NCBI GenBank assembly: GCA_947627695.1
Contig: CANQXF010000008.1
Span: 45,643-109,642, forward strand
Length of the DNA stretch: 64,000 bases
From: an uncultured Ruminiclostridium sp.
GTDB taxonomy: Bacteria > Bacillota > Clostridia > Oscillospirales > Ruminococcaceae
Direction: 5' to 3'
Shown here: positions 42,289-53,153 of the stretch, piece after piece
How the letters are laid out: each line of letters opens with the position of its first letter
Position numbering within the stretch: the stretch's first letter is position 1
Position numbers and translations under genes: made by a program
Notes under the pieces: model-generated
Database searches by the model: none
Told to the model about the DNA's origin: nothing
The model's input: the letters and a program-made list of their open reading frames with translations, nothing else

Positions 42289-43593
42289 TTATTCAAGGAA
42301 GCCCTTGTGATGACGCATCATCATCTGGCTTTCAAGAGTGCGCATGGTCTCAATAGCAACGCCTACTATAATGAGTATGGTAGTGCCGCCCAGTGACAGT
42401 CCTCTTATGCCCGTTACGTTCTGGAAGATTATGGGGAATATCGCCACAAAGCCCAGGAATATAGCGCCGATAAGAGTTATCTTGGAAAGGGAATTCTGGA
42501 TAAAATCTACTGTGGGCTGTCCCGGTCTGTATCCGGGGATAGCGCCGTTGTTCTTCTTCAGGTCGTTGGCGATCTGAATAGGATTGAACTGGATAGCTAC
42601 GTAGAAGTAGTTAAATCCGATGATAAGCACGAAGTACAGTATCGCGTACAGCCAGCTTGAAGTGCTGAACAGTCTTACAACGCCGTCCCAGAAGGAAGTG
42701 CCTGTTCCGTCAATGTGGAAGAAGTACAGGATAGTTGAGGGCAGGGACATAATGGACATTGCGAAGATGATAGGCATAACGCCTGACATTGCAACCTTTA
42801 TGGGAATGTAAGCGGACTGACCGCCGTACATCTTTCTGCCGACAACTCTCTTTGCGTACTGGACGGGGATACGTCTTTCCGCGTTGGTCATCAGAACTAC
42901 GAAAGCTATCATCGCTACGTAGATTATAAGAATAATGGGAACTAATATTGCGTTTTTGAGTCCCTCCGTCTGAATGGTCATAAACAGACCGTAAATGTCA
43001 TCAGGGATCCTCGATACGATACCGGCGAACAGGATTATGGAAATACCGTTGCCGATACCCTTTTCACTTATCTGGTCGCCCAGCCAGATGATAAGCGACG
43101 CGCCCGCCACAAAGCAGACGACTATCGTTATCGCTGCAAGAACGCCGTCGAAGCCGTTGGTGTACTTTACAACGTTGCCGTTGCGCAGGGTGATATAGAA
43201 GGCTATCGCCTGGAATATCGCCAGACCCAAAGCTACGAATTTGTTTATCTTGTTCAGCTTTTTCCTGCCCTCGTCGCCTTCCTTGGCAAGACGCTCAAGG
43301 GGCTTGATAGCAACGGTCAGCAGCTGAACTATGATGGACGCGTTGATGTAGGGCGTGATGGACATTGCGAACAGCGTACCGTTGCTCAAAGAGCCGCCGG
43401 TCATCTGGTCCCAGTAGGAGAACAGGTTTCCGTCGTTGCTGTTCATTCCAAGCACGCTTGCGATCTGGGCTGAATCCAGAAAAGGAACGAATATGCTTGC
43501 GCCAAAGCGGAAAATCAGTACGATGAACAGTGTGTAGAGTATCTTTTTACGCAGATCGGTGATTTTCCATGCGTTACGGAATACGTCAAACAC
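42289..43593 (-). CDS. secY: Protein translocase subunit SecY
   Basis: 434 residues with ten membrane segments; the channel of the Sec translocon. Signature MSITPYINASIIVQLL (about 77-92) and PGYRPGQPTVDFI in the sixth cytoplasmic loop region (about 352-364). Its ATG directly follows the rplO stop, so translation is probably coupled. Confidence 0.97.
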   Translation of the reverse strand: MFDVFRNAWKITDLRKKILYTLFIVLIFRFGASIFVPFLDSAQIASVLGMNSNDGNLFSYWDQMTGGSLSNGTLFAMSITPYINASIIVQLLTVAIKPLERLAKEGDEGRKKLNKINKFVALGLAIFQAIAFYITLRNGNVVKYTNGFDGVLAAITIVVCFVAGASLIIWLGDQISEKGIGNGISIILFAGIVSRIPDDIYGLFMTIQTEGLKNAILVPIILIIYVAMIAFVVLMTNAERRIPVQYAKRVVGRKMYGGQSAYIPIKVAMSGVMPIIFAMSIMSLPSTILYFFHIDGTGTSFWDGVVRLFSTSSWLYAILYFVLIIGFNYFYVAIQFNPIQIANDLKKNNGAIPGYRPGQPTVDFIQNSLSKITLIGAIFLGFVAIFPIIFQNVTGIRGLSLGGTTILIIVGVAIETMRTLESQMMMRHHKGFLE

Positions 43594-44040
43594 TTAGATC
43601 ACCTCTGCCTTTCCGCCTGCGCTTTCGATTTTAGCCTTTGCGCTCTCGGAAAATTTAGCAGCCTTTACTGTGAGAGATTTTGTGATCTCGCCTCTGCCCA
43701 GCACTTTAATTCCGTCAAAGGTCTTTTTAACAAGTCCGGACGCTATGATAGCGGCCTCGTCAACCTCAGCGCCGTTTTCAAATCTCGCTTCAAGATCGGA
43801 TACGTTTACGGTGGCGTAAACGGTGGCGAAGTTCTTATTATTGAAACCACGCTTAGGGATACGCATGGCGAGCTTTGTCTGACCGCCCTCAAATCCGGGC
43901 TTTACACCGCCGCCGGAACGTGCCCACTGACCCTTATGGCCTTTGCCGGCAGTCTTGCCCCAGCCTGAGCCGTGTCCGCGTCCGATGCGCTTTACCTCTT
44001 TGGTGGAGCCGGGTGCGGGAGATAATTCGTGCAGCTTCAT
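43594..44040 (-). CDS. rplO: 50S ribosomal protein L15
   Basis: 148 residues. Glycine-rich [19 protein letters not shown] (about 22-40) and [19 protein letters not shown] are the L15 signature, binding 23S rRNA. Confidence 0.97.
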   Translation of the reverse strand: MKLHELSPAPGSTKEVKRIGRGHGSGWGKTAGKGHKGQWARSGGGVKPGFEGGQTKLAMRIPKRGFNNKNFATVYATVNVSDLEARFENGAEVDEAAIIASGLVKKTFDGIKVLGRGEITKSLTVKAAKFSESAKAKIESAGGKAEVI

Positions 44041-44070
44041 TTTGAGTTACACCTCCTTGATTTTCATTCG

Positions 44071-44247
44071 TTACGCTTCGGTAACCTCGACCAAATAGCC
44101 GATATGCTTTATTTTGCCGTTTGTTGCGGCATTGTCGGGCTGAACGGTAACGTCGCCTATCTTGCGAAGTCCGAGGGAATTCGCGGTGGCGATGTGGCTG
44201 TCCTTACGTCCGACCAAGGATTTTACAAGTTTGATTTTCTTTGCCAT
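44071..44247 (-). CDS. rpmD: 50S ribosomal protein L30
   Basis: 58 residues, too short for the usual open-frame threshold. MAKKIKLVKSLVGRKDSHIA with NSLGLRKIGDVTV is typical; length is standard. GGCGGAG lies before the ATG at 44247, and it sits between rpsE and rplO in the standard order. Confidence 0.96.
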   Translation of the reverse strand: MAKKIKLVKSLVGRKDSHIATANSLGLRKIGDVTVQPDNAATNGKIKHIGYLVEVTEA

Positions 44248-44266
44248 TTTGCTCTCCGCCTTTCAA

Positions 44267-44767
44267 TCAGTTAAAAATTTCCTTGACTGTCTTGCCTCTG
44301 AGCGCAGCTACCTGCTCGGCGTCTCTCAGTGAAACAAGTCCCGCCATAGTAGCTCTTACCACGTTGCAGGGATTGTTGGAACGAAGGGATTTTGTCCTTA
44401 TGTTCTTTATTCCCGCCATTTCGATAACGGAACGAACGGGACCGCCTGCGATAACGCCGGTACCTTCGGGAGCAGGCTTCATCAGAACTGCGCCTGCGCC
44501 GTATTTGCCCACTACCTCATGGGGAATGGTGGTTCCCTTCAGAGATATCTTGACAAGATTTTTCTTGGCGTCTTCAATGCCCTTGCGGATAGCGTCGGGA
44601 ACTTCTATGGATTTTCCGAGACCGAAGCCTACGATACCGTTTCCGTCGCCTACTACCACAAGCGCGCTGAACTTTATGATACGTCCGCCCTGAACAGTCT
44701 TGCTTACTCTGTTGATAGCAACGACTTTTTCGGAAAGCTCAAGTTTAGATGCGTCTATAAGTGCCAA
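44267..44767 (-). CDS. rpsE: 30S ribosomal protein S5
   Basis: 166 residues from a TTG start at 44767, preceded by TAAGGAGG eight bases away and 16 bases after rplR. This gives the usual N-terminus ([20 protein letters not shown]). S5 domain in [16 protein letters not shown] (about 27-42), and [16 protein letters not shown] further on. The ATG at 44821 lies inside rplR and was rejected. S5 supports decoding fidelity. Confidence 0.96.
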   Translation of the reverse strand: MALIDASKLELSEKVVAINRVSKTVQGGRIIKFSALVVVGDGNGIVGFGLGKSIEVPDAIRKGIEDAKKNLVKISLKGTTIPHEVVGKYGAGAVLMKPAPEGTGVIAGGPVRSVIEMAGIKNIRTKSLRSNNPCNVVRATMAGLVSLRDAEQVAALRGKTVKEIFN

Positions 44768-44783
44768 AGTTTTTTCCTCCTTA

Positions 44784-45143
44784 TTAGAAATCCAGTCCGC
44801 CTTCACGGGCGCCTTCAGCAAGCGCCGCTACTCTGCCGTGATATACGTAGCCGGAACGGTCGAATACTGCTTCGGTGATACCCTTGTCCTTAGCCTTTTC
44901 AGCCAGTGCAAGTCCCACCTTCTTGGCAGCCTCGGCATTTCCTCCGAAGCCCTCAAAGCCCTTTTCCAAAGTGGAGGCGGAGCAAAGGGTAACTCCCGCC
45001 GTGTCGTCTATAAGCTGAGCGTAGATGTGCTTGGCGGAACGGAAAACGTTAAGGCGTGGGCACTGAGCAGTACCGCTGATCTTAGCTCTTACTCTCTTGT
45101 GACGCTTTACTCTGTTTGCCTTTTTATCGATTATCTTTTTCAT
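44784..45143 (-). CDS. rplR: 50S ribosomal protein L18
   Basis: 119 residues; binds 5S r[23 protein letters not shown] at the start and [20 protein letters not shown] (about 94-113) identify it. Confidence 0.97.
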   Translation of the reverse strand: MKKIIDKKANRVKRHKRVRAKISGTAQCPRLNVFRSAKHIYAQLIDDTAGVTLCSASTLEKGFEGFGGNAEAAKKVGLALAEKAKDKGITEAVFDRSGYVYHGRVAALAEGAREGGLDF

Positions 45144-45156
45144 TTTCGTTCACCCC

Positions 45157-45702
45157 TTACTTCTTGCCCTTTGCGGCTTTGCCTTCCTTGCGGCGGATAA
45201 CTTCGTCGGCATACTTTATGCCCTTGCCCTTATAGGGTTCGGGAGGACGTATGCTGCGTACTTCCGCTGCAAACTGGCCTACCTTCTGCTTGTCGATGCC
45301 CTTGATGATTATCTGGTTGGGCTGAGGAGCTTCCATGGTGATGTCCTCGGTGTCCTTGAGTACAACGGGGTGGGAAAAGCCGAGAGTAAGGTTCAGTTCC
45401 TTGCCCTGCTTCTGGCATCTGTAACCTACGCCGTTTATCTCCAGCACCTTCTGATAACCGTTGGTAACACCTTCTATCATATTGGCTATCAGAGTTCTGG
45501 TGAGTCCGTGGAGCGCACGGCTCATATTCTCGTCGTCGGGACGGGAAACGGTAACTACTCCGCCCTCTACCTTAATGGTCATGGAAGGCTTGAATTCTTT
45601 TGTAAGGGTTCCCTTGGGTCCCTTTACGGTCACTGCATTGCCGTCAACTGTGACTTCAACGCCGGCAGGAACAGTGATGGGGGCTCTACCTATTCTTGAC
45701 AT
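45157..45702 (-). CDS. rplF: 50S ribosomal protein L6
   Basis: 181 residues. [19 protein letters not shown] start (after GGAGGAA) chosen over an ATG 30 bases upstream. Two L6 repeats, with [21 protein letters not shown] and [20 protein letters not shown] near the end. Near the GTPase-associated centre. Confidence 0.97.
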   Translation of the reverse strand: MSRIGRAPITVPAGVEVTVDGNAVTVKGPKGTLTKEFKPSMTIKVEGGVVTVSRPDDENMSRALHGLTRTLIANMIEGVTNGYQKVLEINGVGYRCQKQGKELNLTLGFSHPVVLKDTEDITMEAPQPNQIIIKGIDKQKVGQFAAEVRSIRPPEPYKGKGIKYADEVIRRKEGKAAKGKK

Positions 45703-45715
45703 ATCCTGTTCCTCC

Positions 45716-46114
45716 TTACCATATGAACGCAAGGACTTCGCCGCCGACGTGGGCTGCTCTTGCCGCCCTGTCGGTCATAACGCCCTTGGAGGTGGAAACA
45801 ATTGCTATTCCCAGACCTTTCATTACCTTGGGCATATCCTTGGAGTTCGAATAAATTCTCAGGCCGGGCTTGCTGACTCTGCGGAGTCCTGTGATGACCT
45901 GCTGTCTGTTTTCAGTGTATTTCAGAGTGATTCTGATAATGCCCTGCTTGTTGTCCTCGATTATGCGGAAGTTTTTGATATAGCCTTCGTCAACGAGTAT
46001 CTGGGCTATCTGCTTCTTCATATTGGAGCAGGGGATATCGACAGTGGGATGCTTCTGGGAATTCGCATTGCGGATTCTTGTGAGCATATCTGCGATAGTG
46101 TCGGTGATCTGCAT
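45716..46114 (-). CDS. rpsH: 30S ribosomal protein S8
   Basis: 132 residues. [18 protein letters not shown] (about 5-22) and [19 protein letters not shown] (about 103-121) are S8 signatures. Binds central 16S rRNA; in E. coli represses the spc operon. Confidence 0.97.
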   Translation of the reverse strand: MQITDTIADMLTRIRNANSQKHPTVDIPCSNMKKQIAQILVDEGYIKNFRIIEDNKQGIIRITLKYTENRQQVITGLRRVSKPGLRIYSNSKDMPKVMKGLGIAIVSTSKGVMTDRAARAAHVGGEVLAFIW

Positions 46115-46240
46115 TTTCTGCGTCCTCCTGTTTAATTTCAGAGATAAAGCCGGTAGTTAGCGCAAAGCGCCGCCGCATATCCTGCGTCAAGAATGTTTTT
46201 TCTGCGCAGCGTCACGCTCTTGCCGTCTTGGGTCGATTTC

Positions 46241-46426
46241 TTACCAGCTTGCTTTCTTGACGCCGGGGATCTGTCCCTTATAAGCAAGCTCTCTAAAGCA
46301 AATTCTGCAAATTCCGTACTTACGGAGGTAAGCATGGGGTCTTCCGCACAGCTTGCATCTGTTGTAAGCTCTGGTGGAAAACTTTGCAGGACGCTGCTGC
46401 TTTGCAATCATTGATTTCTTTGCCAT
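46241..46426 (-). CDS. rpsN: 30S ribosomal protein S14, type Z
   Basis: 61 residues, short zinc form. [20 protein letters not shown] start and a zinc knuckle CKLC-GR...CRIC (about 24-42) then [16 protein letters not shown]. The 126 bases to rpsH hold no gene. Confidence 0.97.
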   Translation of the reverse strand: MAKKSMIAKQQRPAKFSTRAYNRCKLCGRPHAYLRKYGICRICFRELAYKGQIPGVKKASW

Positions 46427-46451
46427 GTATAGCTTCCTTTCTTATCTGACC

Positions 46452-46991
46452 TTACTTGGAGAAGGGAGCGCCCATAAGGGCAAGCAGCTCTCTTGCTTCC
46501 TCGTCGGTCTTTGCGGTGGTAACAAAGTTGATGTCCATACCACGGATCTTGTCGATCTTTTCATAATCGATCTCAGGGAAGATAAGCTGTTCCTTGACGC
46601 CTACGCTGTAATTCCCCCTGCCGTCGAAGCTGTTGGGGTTGATACCTCTGAAGTCTCTTACACGGGGCAGAGCCACGTTGAAGAAACGGTCGAGGAACTC
46701 GTACATAGATTCGCCTCTGAGGGTCACCTTAACGCCGATGATGTTGCCTTCACGCAGCTTGAAGTTTGCGATAGCCTTTTTCGCCTTGCAGATAACGGGC
46801 TTCTGACCGGTTATTGCGGAAAGGTCAGCCATAATGGCGTCTACCTTCTTGTGGTCGTCCTTGGCTTCGCCGCAGGCTACGTTTACAACTATCTTATCAA
46901 GCTTGGGTATCTGCATTACGCTTTTGTACTCAAACTTCTTGTAAAGCGCAGGAGCAACTGTTTCCTTATAATAGGTTTTCATTCTTGACAT
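46452..46991 (-). CDS. rplE: 50S ribosomal protein L5
   Basis: 179 residues; binds 5S rRNA and P-site t[23 protein letters not shown] (about 24-43), [20 protein letters not shown] (about 73-92) and [17 protein letters not shown] (about 131-147). Confidence 0.97.
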   Translation of the reverse strand: MSRMKTYYKETVAPALYKKFEYKSVMQIPKLDKIVVNVACGEAKDDHKKVDAIMADLSAITGQKPVICKAKKAIANFKLREGNIIGVKVTLRGESMYEFLDRFFNVALPRVRDFRGINPNSFDGRGNYSVGVKEQLIFPEIDYEKIDKIRGMDINFVTTAKTDEEARELLALMGAPFSK

Positions 46992-47068
46992 AGCTTTTAT
47001 TTCTCCTTACCGATGACAGCAGGAAATTACTTTATCCTGCCCTTTCATCTGATGTTGGGGCTTAGCAA

Positions 47069-47383
47069 TTACAGCGCTGCGCCGCAATGCTTGCAAACTC
47101 TTATCTTCTTGTCGCCTTCGACTTTGTGACCTACTCTGGTGGGCTTGTTGCACTTGGGGCAGACAGGCATTACCTTGCAGGCGTAAAGTGCGCCCTCAGC
47201 CTTGACGATACCGCCAAGCTGACCCTGTCTGCGGGGCTTTACGTGCTTGGTCACCATATTTCTTCCTTCAACGATGACCTTTCCCTCTTTGGGGGAAATT
47301 TCCAGCACCTTGCCCTTTTTGCCTTTGTCCTTACCGGAGATGATCATTACTTCGTCGCCTTTTTTAACGTGTAATTCGTTCAT
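47069..47383 (-). CDS. rplX: 50S ribosomal protein L24
   Basis: 104 residues with a KOW motif (HVKKGDEVMIISGKDKGKKG, about 5-24). The C-terminus holds four cysteines in two pairs (CPKCNKP and CKHCGA, about 75-103), a possible zinc ribbon that not all L24 proteins have. Initiates 50S assembly. Confidence 0.96.
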   Translation of the reverse strand: MNELHVKKGDEVMIISGKDKGKKGKVLEISPKEGKVIVEGRNMVTKHVKPRRQGQLGGIVKAEGALYACKVMPVCPKCNKPTRVGHKVEGDKKIRVCKHCGAAL

Positions 47384-47395
47384 GCCAACTCCTCC

Positions 47396-47764
47396 TTAAA
47401 GTACCTCGGGAGCAAGGGACAGGATCTTCATATATTCCTTATCACGGAGCTCTCTCGCCACAGGTCCGAATATACGGGTGCCTCTGGGGTTTTTATCTTC
47501 CTTTATCAGAACAGCCGCATTCTCGTCGAAACGAATGTAGGTGCCGTCGTCACGTCTTACGCCTGTTGCGCTGCGGACGATAACGCACTTTACAACGTCG
47601 CCCTTCTTTACAGTGCCGCCGGGCGCTGCTTTCTTAACGGAAGCTACTACAACGTCGCCGATATTAGCGTACTTTCTGCGTGTGCCGCCCAGCACCCTGA
47701 TGCACATCAGCTCTTTTGCGCCGGTGTTATCAGCCACTTTCAGGCGTGTCTGCATTTGTATCAT
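47396..47764 (-). CDS. rplN: 50S ribosomal protein L14
   Basis: 122 residues. [20 protein letters not shown] start; [20 protein letters not shown] (about 59-78) and [20 protein letters not shown] identify it. Sits at the subunit interface. Confidence 0.97.
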   Translation of the reverse strand: MIQMQTRLKVADNTGAKELMCIRVLGGTRRKYANIGDVVVASVKKAAPGGTVKKGDVVKCVIVRSATGVRRDDGTYIRFDENAAVLIKEDKNPRGTRIFGPVARELRDKEYMKILSLAPEVL

Positions 47765-47787
47765 TGGTTCTTACTCCTTCCGTTATC

Positions 47788-48048
47788 TTACTTCGATCTC
47801 TCAAGAACGCTTACAAGACGCCATCTCTTGTCCTTGGACAGAGGTCTTGTTTCCATAATTTTAACCTTGTCGCCCACGTTGCAGGTGTTTTCCTCGTCAT
47901 GAGCTTTCAGCTTGATGGTGCGCTTGATTATCTTCTTGTACAAGGGGTGGCGAACATTGTCCTTCAGGGCTACAACAATGGTCTTGTCCATTTTGTTGCT
48001 TACCACAACGCCAACTCTTGTTTTTCTAAGGTTTCTTGTGTTTTCCAA
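47788..48048 (-). CDS. rpsQ: 30S ribosomal protein S17
   Basis: 86 residues from a TTG start at 48048, with GGGAGGA six bases upstream; the frame's GTG at 48069 would put the ribosome-binding site inside the gene. [20 protein letters not shown] (about 7-26) and the OB-fold end [17 protein letters not shown] are family signatures. The TTG choice gives the normal family length. Confidence 0.95.
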   Translation of the reverse strand: MENTRNLRKTRVGVVVSNKMDKTIVVALKDNVRHPLYKKIIKRTIKLKAHDEENTCNVGDKVKIMETRPLSKDKRWRLVSVLERSK

Positions 48049-48065
48049 AGGTCGTTCCTCCCCTC

Positions 48066-48269
48066 TCACTTATTTGCTTCGATCTCGCGCTGACGGCGGA
48101 TCGTCTTGATAACTGCGATTTCCCTCTTGACCGCTTTGATCCTCATAGGATTTTCCAGACGGTTCACGGCAAGCTGGAAACGGAGGTTGAACAGTTCCTG
48201 CTTCAACTCGGTCTCTCTGTTGTTCAGCTCGGCCTCGCTGAGCTCTCTGATTTCCTTTGTAACCTTCAT
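48066..48269 (-). CDS. rpmC: 50S ribosomal protein L29
   Basis: 67 residues. [20 protein letters not shown] start and [20 protein letters not shown] (about 33-52). The ATG at 48269 overlaps the rplP stop by one base (TAATG). Confidence 0.97.
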   Translation of the reverse strand: MKVTKEIRELSEAELNNRETELKQELFNLRFQLAVNRLENPMRIKAVKREIAVIKTIRRQREIEANK

Positions 48270-48691
48270 TACTGCTCGCCTCCTTCTTCCTTCTTGACGA
48301 ACTTGCACTTGATGGGCAGCTTGTGCATCGCAAGACGCATAGCCTCACGTGCTACATCTTCGCTCACCCCTGCAATTTCAAACATAACTCTGCCGGGCTT
48401 TACCACTGCTACCCAATATTCGGGAGCGCCTTTACCGGAACCCATACGAGTACCCAAAGGCTTTTTGGTAACAGGCAGGTCGGGGAAAATCTTTATCCAT
48501 ACCTGACCGCCACGCTTGATATAACGTGTCATTGCGATACGGGCGGCCTCTATCTGGTTGCTGGTGATCCATGCGGGCTCAAGAGCCTGCAAGCCGTATT
48601 CGCCGTAGCATACCACGTTGCCGCGTGTCGCTTTACCGGTCATACGACCTCTCTGCACTCTGCGGTGCTTAACTCTCTTTGGAAGGAGCAT
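48269..48691 (-). CDS. rplP: 50S ribosomal protein L16
   Basis: 140 residues. [20 protein letters not shown] start, [25 protein letters not shown] segment (about 60-80) and [20 protein letters not shown]. Near the A site of the 50S subunit. Its start overlaps rpsC by one base. Confidence 0.97.
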   Translation of the reverse strand: MLLPKRVKHRRVQRGRMTGKATRGNVVCYGEYGLQALEPAWITSNQIEAARIAMTRYIKRGGQVWIKIFPDLPVTKKPLGTRMGSGKGAPEYWVAVVKPGRVMFEIAGVSEDVAREAMRLAMHKLPIKCKFVKKEEGGEQ

Positions 48692-49443
48692 TATTCTTTA
48701 CCCCCTTCTTTTCTTTCTGTTCTGGGTCTTGAATTTCTTCTTTCACGGTTATCGCGGTTGTCACGGGATCTTCTTGCAGGCTTTTCGGTGTTTCTTTCCT
48801 TGCCTATCTCGCCCTTGAGGACCTCGCCCTTGTACAGCCATACCTTTACGCCGATAACGCCGTAGGTGGTATGAGCTCTTGCTACGCCGTAATCAATGTC
48901 CGCGCGGAGAGTCTGCAGAGGAATGGTTCCCTCATGATAGCTCTCAGTACGTGCGATCTCTGCGCCGCCAAGTCTGCCGCTTACCATAGTCTTGATACCC
49001 TTTGCGCCGCATTTCATAGTGCGTCCTATGCAGGACTTCATAGCTCTGCGGAAGCTAACGCGTCCCTCAAGCTGAGATGCGATGTTCTCAGCGATGAGCT
49101 GAGCGTTCATATCAGGGTTCTTGACTTCGATTATATTGATGTTCACGGGCTTGCCGTTTGTCATCTTTTCCAGCTCTGTTCTGAGCTTTTCGATCTCTGC
49201 GCCCTTCTGACCGATGACCATACCGGGCTTTGCGCAGTGAATGTGTACCTTTACTCTGGCGGCGTCGCGTTCGATCTCAATGTCGGGAACGCCTGCCTTG
49301 TACAGCTTTTTCTTCAGGTACTCACGGATCTTGTGATCTTCGATCAGCGTATCACCGAAGGTTGCCTTGCCCGCAAACCAGCGAGAATCCCAATCCTTGA
49401 TGACACCCACTCTGAGACCGTGTGGATTGACTTTTTGTCCCAT
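48691..49443 (-). CDS. rpsC: 30S ribosomal protein S3
   Basis: 250 residues. [20 protein letters not shown] start, KH domain with [18 protein letters not shown] (about 74-91), then [19 protein letters not shown]. The C-terminus (about 222-250) is a highly basic Arg/Asn/Glu-rich tail ([18 protein letters not shown]), longer and lower in complexity than in Bacillus. Confidence 0.97.
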   Translation of the reverse strand: MGQKVNPHGLRVGVIKDWDSRWFAGKATFGDTLIEDHKIREYLKKKLYKAGVPDIEIERDAARVKVHIHCAKPGMVIGQKGAEIEKLRTELEKMTNGKPVNINIIEVKNPDMNAQLIAENIASQLEGRVSFRRAMKSCIGRTMKCGAKGIKTMVSGRLGGAEIARTESYHEGTIPLQTLRADIDYGVARAHTTYGVIGVKVWLYKGEVLKGEIGKERNTEKPARRSRDNRDNRERRNSRPRTERKEGGKE

Positions 49444-49455
49444 TGTTATCCTCCC

Positions 49456-49791
49456 TTATTCTGCTTCCTTGACAACCAAAACGATGTTGGATGTTCTCTT
49501 CAAAATGCGATGTGCGCTTCCCTTTGCTGCGGGTCTGATTCTCTTGAGGGTTATTCCCTCGCCGCACCAGCACTGGGATACATAGCAGCTTCCCACGTTC
49601 ATATTGTGATTGTTCTCCGCATTTGCCATAGCGGACTTGAGAAGCTTCATAAGCGGCTCGCTTGCTGCCTTGGGCGTATTTCTGAGAGTTGCCATTGCTA
49701 CGTCGCAGGGCTTGTTTCTGATCAGATCAAGCACGATGCCCACCTTGCGGGGAGAAATGCGAACGTGCTTCAGTTCTGCTCTTGCCTCCAT
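49456..49791 (-). CDS. rplV: 50S ribosomal protein L22
   Basis: 111 residues. EARAELKHVRISPRKVGIVLD start (about 2-22), NAENNHNMNVGSCYVSQCWC loop region (about 55-76) and LKRIRPAAKGSAHRILKRTS lining the exit tunnel. The extended loop contains extra cysteines. Confidence 0.96.
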   Translation of the reverse strand: MEARAELKHVRISPRKVGIVLDLIRNKPCDVAMATLRNTPKAASEPLMKLLKSAMANAENNHNMNVGSCYVSQCWCGEGITLKRIRPAAKGSAHRILKRTSNIVLVVKEAE

Positions 49792-49804
49792 ACGTTACTC
49801 CTCC

Positions 49805-50080
49805 TTACTTCTTAGTGGTCTTGCTGCCCACATGACCTTTGAATGTCCTTGTGGGGGCAAATTCACCCAGCTTATGTCCTACCATATCTTCAGTGACATA
49901 AACGGGAACGTGTTTTCTGCCGTCGTGTACCGCAAAGGTATGTCCGACAAAATCGGGGAAAATCGTGCTTGAACGGCTCCAGGTCTTGAGGACTTTCTTC
50001 TCGCCTGTTTCATTCATGGCGAGGACTCTCTTGTACAGAGCCTCCTGCACATATGGCCCCTTCTTGATGCTTCTGCTCAT
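49805..50080 (-). CDS. rpsS: 30S ribosomal protein S19
   Basis: 91 residues. [20 protein letters not shown] start; [20 protein letters not shown] (about 36-55) and [21 protein letters not shown]. Confidence 0.97.
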   Translation of the reverse strand: MSRSIKKGPYVQEALYKRVLAMNETGEKKVLKTWSRSSTIFPDFVGHTFAVHDGRKHVPVYVTEDMVGHKLGEFAPTRTFKGHVGSKTTKK

Positions 50081-50120
50081 ATTTGTTTTTTCCTTTCAAT
50101 TGCAAGTTAACGCGCCGACA

Positions 50121-50226
50121 GGCAGTTGACAGTGTACAGTTGAAAGTTGAGGTGCGCCTGCGGCGCTTATCTGAATTTTCAGCTTCGGATTATCAGCCTT
50201 ACCTCTGCACCTTTCACTGTACCGTC
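50121..50226. repeat. Palindromic intergenic repeat, copy R3 (rpsS-rplB gap)
   Basis: About 106 bp within the 185-base rpsS-rplB gap. The left end (50121-50152) carries CAGTTGACAGTGTACAGTTG, the right end (50201-50226) a weaker inverted match, and GCGCC-TGC-GGCGC makes the first internal hairpin. Shares left motif with R1 and R2. Confidence 0.68.
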
Positions 50227-50265
50227 CGACTCCTCGGTGCTTATTAACAATTGCGGTAGTTGTGA

Positions 50266-51099
50266 TTATTTGCCGTTTCTTCTCTTAACGATGAACTTAT
50301 CGGTGCTGTTCTTGGTCTTGCGGGTCTTGTAGCCCATAGCGGGTTTGCCCCAAGGAGTAACAGGTCCGGGTCTGCCCACAGGGGACTTACCTTCACCACC
50401 GCCGTGAGGGTGGTCGTTGGGGTTCATAACTGAACCTCTTACGGTAGGTCTTGTTCCCATATGACGGGTGCGTCCCGCTTTACCCAGATTTACGTTGGCG
50501 TGGTCGGCGTTGGAAACAACTCCGATGGTAGCCATACAGTTCTCGGGAACGTTTCTCAGCTCACCGCTGGGAAGTCTTACCATTGCGTAGCCGTTCTCCT
50601 TAGCCATAAGCTGAGCCATATTTCCTGCGGAGCGAACAAGCTGTGCGCCCTTGCCGGGGTGGAGCTCGATGTTGTGGATAACGGTACCTACGGGGATATT
50701 TGCCATAGGAAGCGCGTTGCCGGGCTTGATGTCGGCATCGGCGCCGCTTCTTACCTTGTCGCCTACCTTTAAGGTGTCGGGAGCGAGAATGTATCTCTTT
50801 TCGCCGTCCTCATACTGTACCAGAGCGATGAAAGCCGTTCTGTTGGGGTCGTATTCAAGAGTCTTTACCTCGGCGTCCATACCAAGCTTGTTTCTCTTGA
50901 AGTCGATTATTCTGTATTTTTGTCTGTTGCCGCCGCCGTGATGTCTTACGGTGATCCTGCCGTAGCTGTTGCGGCCTGCGTGCTTCTTTACGGTTTCAAG
51001 CAGACTCTTTTCGGGAGCGACCTTGGATAAACCGCTGTAATCAATTACTGTCATGCCTCTGCGACCGTTGGTCGTGGGCTTGTAGGATTTTATAGCCAT
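50266..51099 (-). CDS. rplB: 50S ribosomal protein L2
   Basis: 277 residues. [20 protein letters not shown] start and the conserved [20 protein letters not shown] (about 225-244) near the peptidyl transferase centre; [20 protein letters not shown] follows. Confidence 0.97.
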   Translation of the reverse strand: MAIKSYKPTTNGRRGMTVIDYSGLSKVAPEKSLLETVKKHAGRNSYGRITVRHHGGGNRQKYRIIDFKRNKLGMDAEVKTLEYDPNRTAFIALVQYEDGEKRYILAPDTLKVGDKVRSGADADIKPGNALPMANIPVGTVIHNIELHPGKGAQLVRSAGNMAQLMAKENGYAMVRLPSGELRNVPENCMATIGVVSNADHANVNLGKAGRTRHMGTRPTVRGSVMNPNDHPHGGGEGKSPVGRPGPVTPWGKPAMGYKTRKTKNSTDKFIVKRRNGK

Positions 51100-51118
51100 T
51101 TTATCTCACACTCCTTAC

Positions 51119-51418
51119 TTAAATCATGCCGTCGAAGAATTCAATGGTCTTGGAATCGGGAGCAAGAGTAACTATCGCCTTTTTCCATGCGGAGGTGTAG
51201 CCCTCGTTCCTGCCCATTCTTCTCTTCTGACCGCGGACGTTCATAGTGTTCACCTTTGCAACCTTGACGCCCTTGAAAAGCTGCTCAACAGCTTTCTTTA
51301 TCTCGATCTTGTTTGCGCTTTTCAGCACTTCGAAGGTATATTTCTTATCAGCAAGCGCATCCATGGAGTTCTCGGTGATAATGGGGCGGATGATGATGTC
51401 CTGTACTGTCTTTTCCAT
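51119..51418 (-). CDS. rplW: 50S ribosomal protein L23
   Basis: 99 residues; docking site for trigger factor and signal recognition particle at the tunnel exit. [20 protein letters not shown] (about 7-26), [20 protein letters not shown] (about 43-62). Its ATG overlaps the rplD stop by one base. Confidence 0.97.
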   Translation of the reverse strand: MEKTVQDIIIRPIITENSMDALADKKYTFEVLKSANKIEIKKAVEQLFKGVKVAKVNTMNVRGQKRRMGRNEGYTSAWKKAIVTLAPDSKTIEFFDGMI

Positions 51419-52041
51419 TACGCATATACCTCCTCTATCTTTTCAACGGCGCCCTTTACCATAACAAGCTTTTCACAGTTGAGAATGTCGTAAACATTCA
51501 GTGTGTTTGCCTGAGTGGTCTTTACGCCGGGGATATTGCCTGCGCTCTTGATCACCTTTGCGTCAACGCTGTCCAGAACGATAAGGGTCTTTCCGTCGGC
51601 GTTCAAAGCCTTCAGCATATTGACGATAGTCTTCGTCTTGTATTCGTCGGTCTTGATGGCGTCTACAACAACGATCTCGTTGTCCTGAGTCTTTGAGGAC
51701 AATGCGGAGAGCAGAGCAAGTCTTTTTACTTTCTTATTAAGGGTGTAGGTGTAGCTTCTGGGCTTAGGTCCCAGAGCAACGCCGCCGTGACGCCACTGAG
51801 GGCTTCTGGTGGAACCCTGTCTTGCGTGACCTGTTCCCTTCTGACGCCAGGGCTTTCTTCCGCCGCCGCTGACTTCTGTTCTTGTCAGTGTGGACTGTGT
51901 GCCGTGGCGCTGATTGGCGAGGTAATTTACTACCGCCTGATGCATTGCGCTTTCGCTGGGCTCGATGCCGAATACAGCGTCGTTAAGCTCAAGTTCGGAG
52001 ACAGCCTTGCCGTTCATATCATAAACAGATACTTTTGCCAT
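51418..52041 (-). CDS. rplD: 50S ribosomal protein L4
   Basis: 207 residues from ATG 52041 (GGAGGA upstream); the longer frame lies in rpl[21 protein letters not shown] start and a loop with [20 protein letters not shown] (about 69-88) reaching the exit tunnel. In E. coli L4 regulates the S10 operon; a similar role for the leader at 53154 is open. Confidence 0.96.
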   Translation of the reverse strand: MAKVSVYDMNGKAVSELELNDAVFGIEPSESAMHQAVVNYLANQRHGTQSTLTRTEVSGGGRKPWRQKGTGHARQGSTRSPQWRHGGVALGPKPRSYTYTLNKKVKRLALLSALSSKTQDNEIVVVDAIKTDEYKTKTIVNMLKALNADGKTLIVLDSVDAKVIKSAGNIPGVKTTQANTLNVYDILNCEKLVMVKGAVEKIEEVYA

Positions 52042-52058
52042 AATAAAATCCTCCTCCC

Positions 52059-52691
52059 TTAAGCCTTGACCGCATCGGTGATGCATACCAGTCCGCCCTT
52101 GGGACCGGGAACCGCACCTTTGATTGCGATAAGATTGTTTTCAGCGTCTACCTTTACGACTGTCAAATTCTGTACGGTAACTGTTTCAGCGCCCATATGG
52201 CCTGCCATACCCTTGCCCTTGAAAATTCTTGAAGGGCTGGAGCAAGCGCCCATAGAGCCTGCCTGTCTTGTAACAGGGCCTGTACCGTGAGTTTCCTTCA
52301 GTCTGTGCTGATTGTGGCGCTTGATTGCACCCTGGAAGCCCTTGCCCTTGCTGGTGCCCTTGACGTCGATAACGTCGCCTGCGGCAAAAACATCGGCTTT
52401 CAGAACGTCGCCTACGTTTACGGCGCTTGTGTCGTCCAGTCTGAATTCCTTAAGAAATCTCTTGAACGCAACGTCGTTCTTCTTGAAATGTCCCTGAGCA
52501 GGCTTGTTCACCGCCTTGGGGGAAATGTCCCCGAAGCCCAGCTGAACAGCGTCGTAACCGTCGTTCTCGGCGGTCTTCTTCTGAACTACGACGCAAGGAC
52601 CCGCTTCAACAACGGTCACGGGAACGACCTTGCCGTTCTCGTCGAAAATCTGTGTCATACCGATTTTCTTTGCGATTAAACCTTTTGTCAT
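52059..52691 (-). CDS. rplC: 50S ribosomal protein L3
   Basis: 210 residues. [20 protein letters not shown] start (about 5-24), [20 protein letters not shown] and [19 protein letters not shown] near the C-terminus. One of the first assembly proteins of the 50S subunit. Confidence 0.97.
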   Translation of the reverse strand: MTKGLIAKKIGMTQIFDENGKVVPVTVVEAGPCVVVQKKTAENDGYDAVQLGFGDISPKAVNKPAQGHFKKNDVAFKRFLKEFRLDDTSAVNVGDVLKADVFAAGDVIDVKGTSKGKGFQGAIKRHNQHRLKETHGTGPVTRQAGSMGACSSPSRIFKGKGMAGHMGAETVTVQNLTVVKVDAENNLIAIKGAVPGPKGGLVCITDAVKA

Positions 52692-52841
52692 TTTCTGACC
52701 TTTCCTTTCATGGTTATTGGTTGCCTTTTGAGCAACATGACCAAGTGCAGCGTATCTGCCTTGGTTAGAGGTAAACGGGGTAAAAACTTGATTTCATATC
52801 CGCTTACTTAACTCCCTGAATTTCCGAAAGGTTGATACCTG

Positions 52842-53153
52842 TTAGATATCCATGGAAATTTCAACGCCTGCGGGAAGCTCCAGGTTCTGAAGAGCCTCAA
52901 TGGTCTTATTGGTGGGTCTGAGCACGTCAATAAGGCGCTTGTGAGTTCTCTGTTCGAACTGTTCACGGCTGTCCTTGTCCTTGTGTACGGCGCGGAGAAT
53001 GGTAACCACTTCCTTGTCTGTGGGAAGGGGCACGGGGCCTGCAACACGGGAGCCTGTGCGCTTTGCGGTCTCAACTATCTTAGCTGCCGCCGCGTCGACT
53101 ACGGTGTGGTCATAGCCTCTTACCTTAACTCTGACTTTTTCCTTAACTGCCAC
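52842..53153 (-). CDS. rpsJ: 30S ribosomal protein S10
   Basis: 103 residues. [20 protein letters not shown] (about 8-27), [21 protein letters not shown] (about 40-60, in part) and [16 protein letters not shown]10 (NusE) also works in antitermination. First gene of the S10-spc-alpha run; AAAGGAG lies before the ATG. Confidence 0.97.
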   Translation of the reverse strand: MAVKEKVRVKVRGYDHTVVDAAAAKIVETAKRTGSRVAGPVPLPTDKEVVTILRAVHKDKDSREQFEQRTHKRLIDVLRPTNKTIEALQNLELPAGVEISMDI

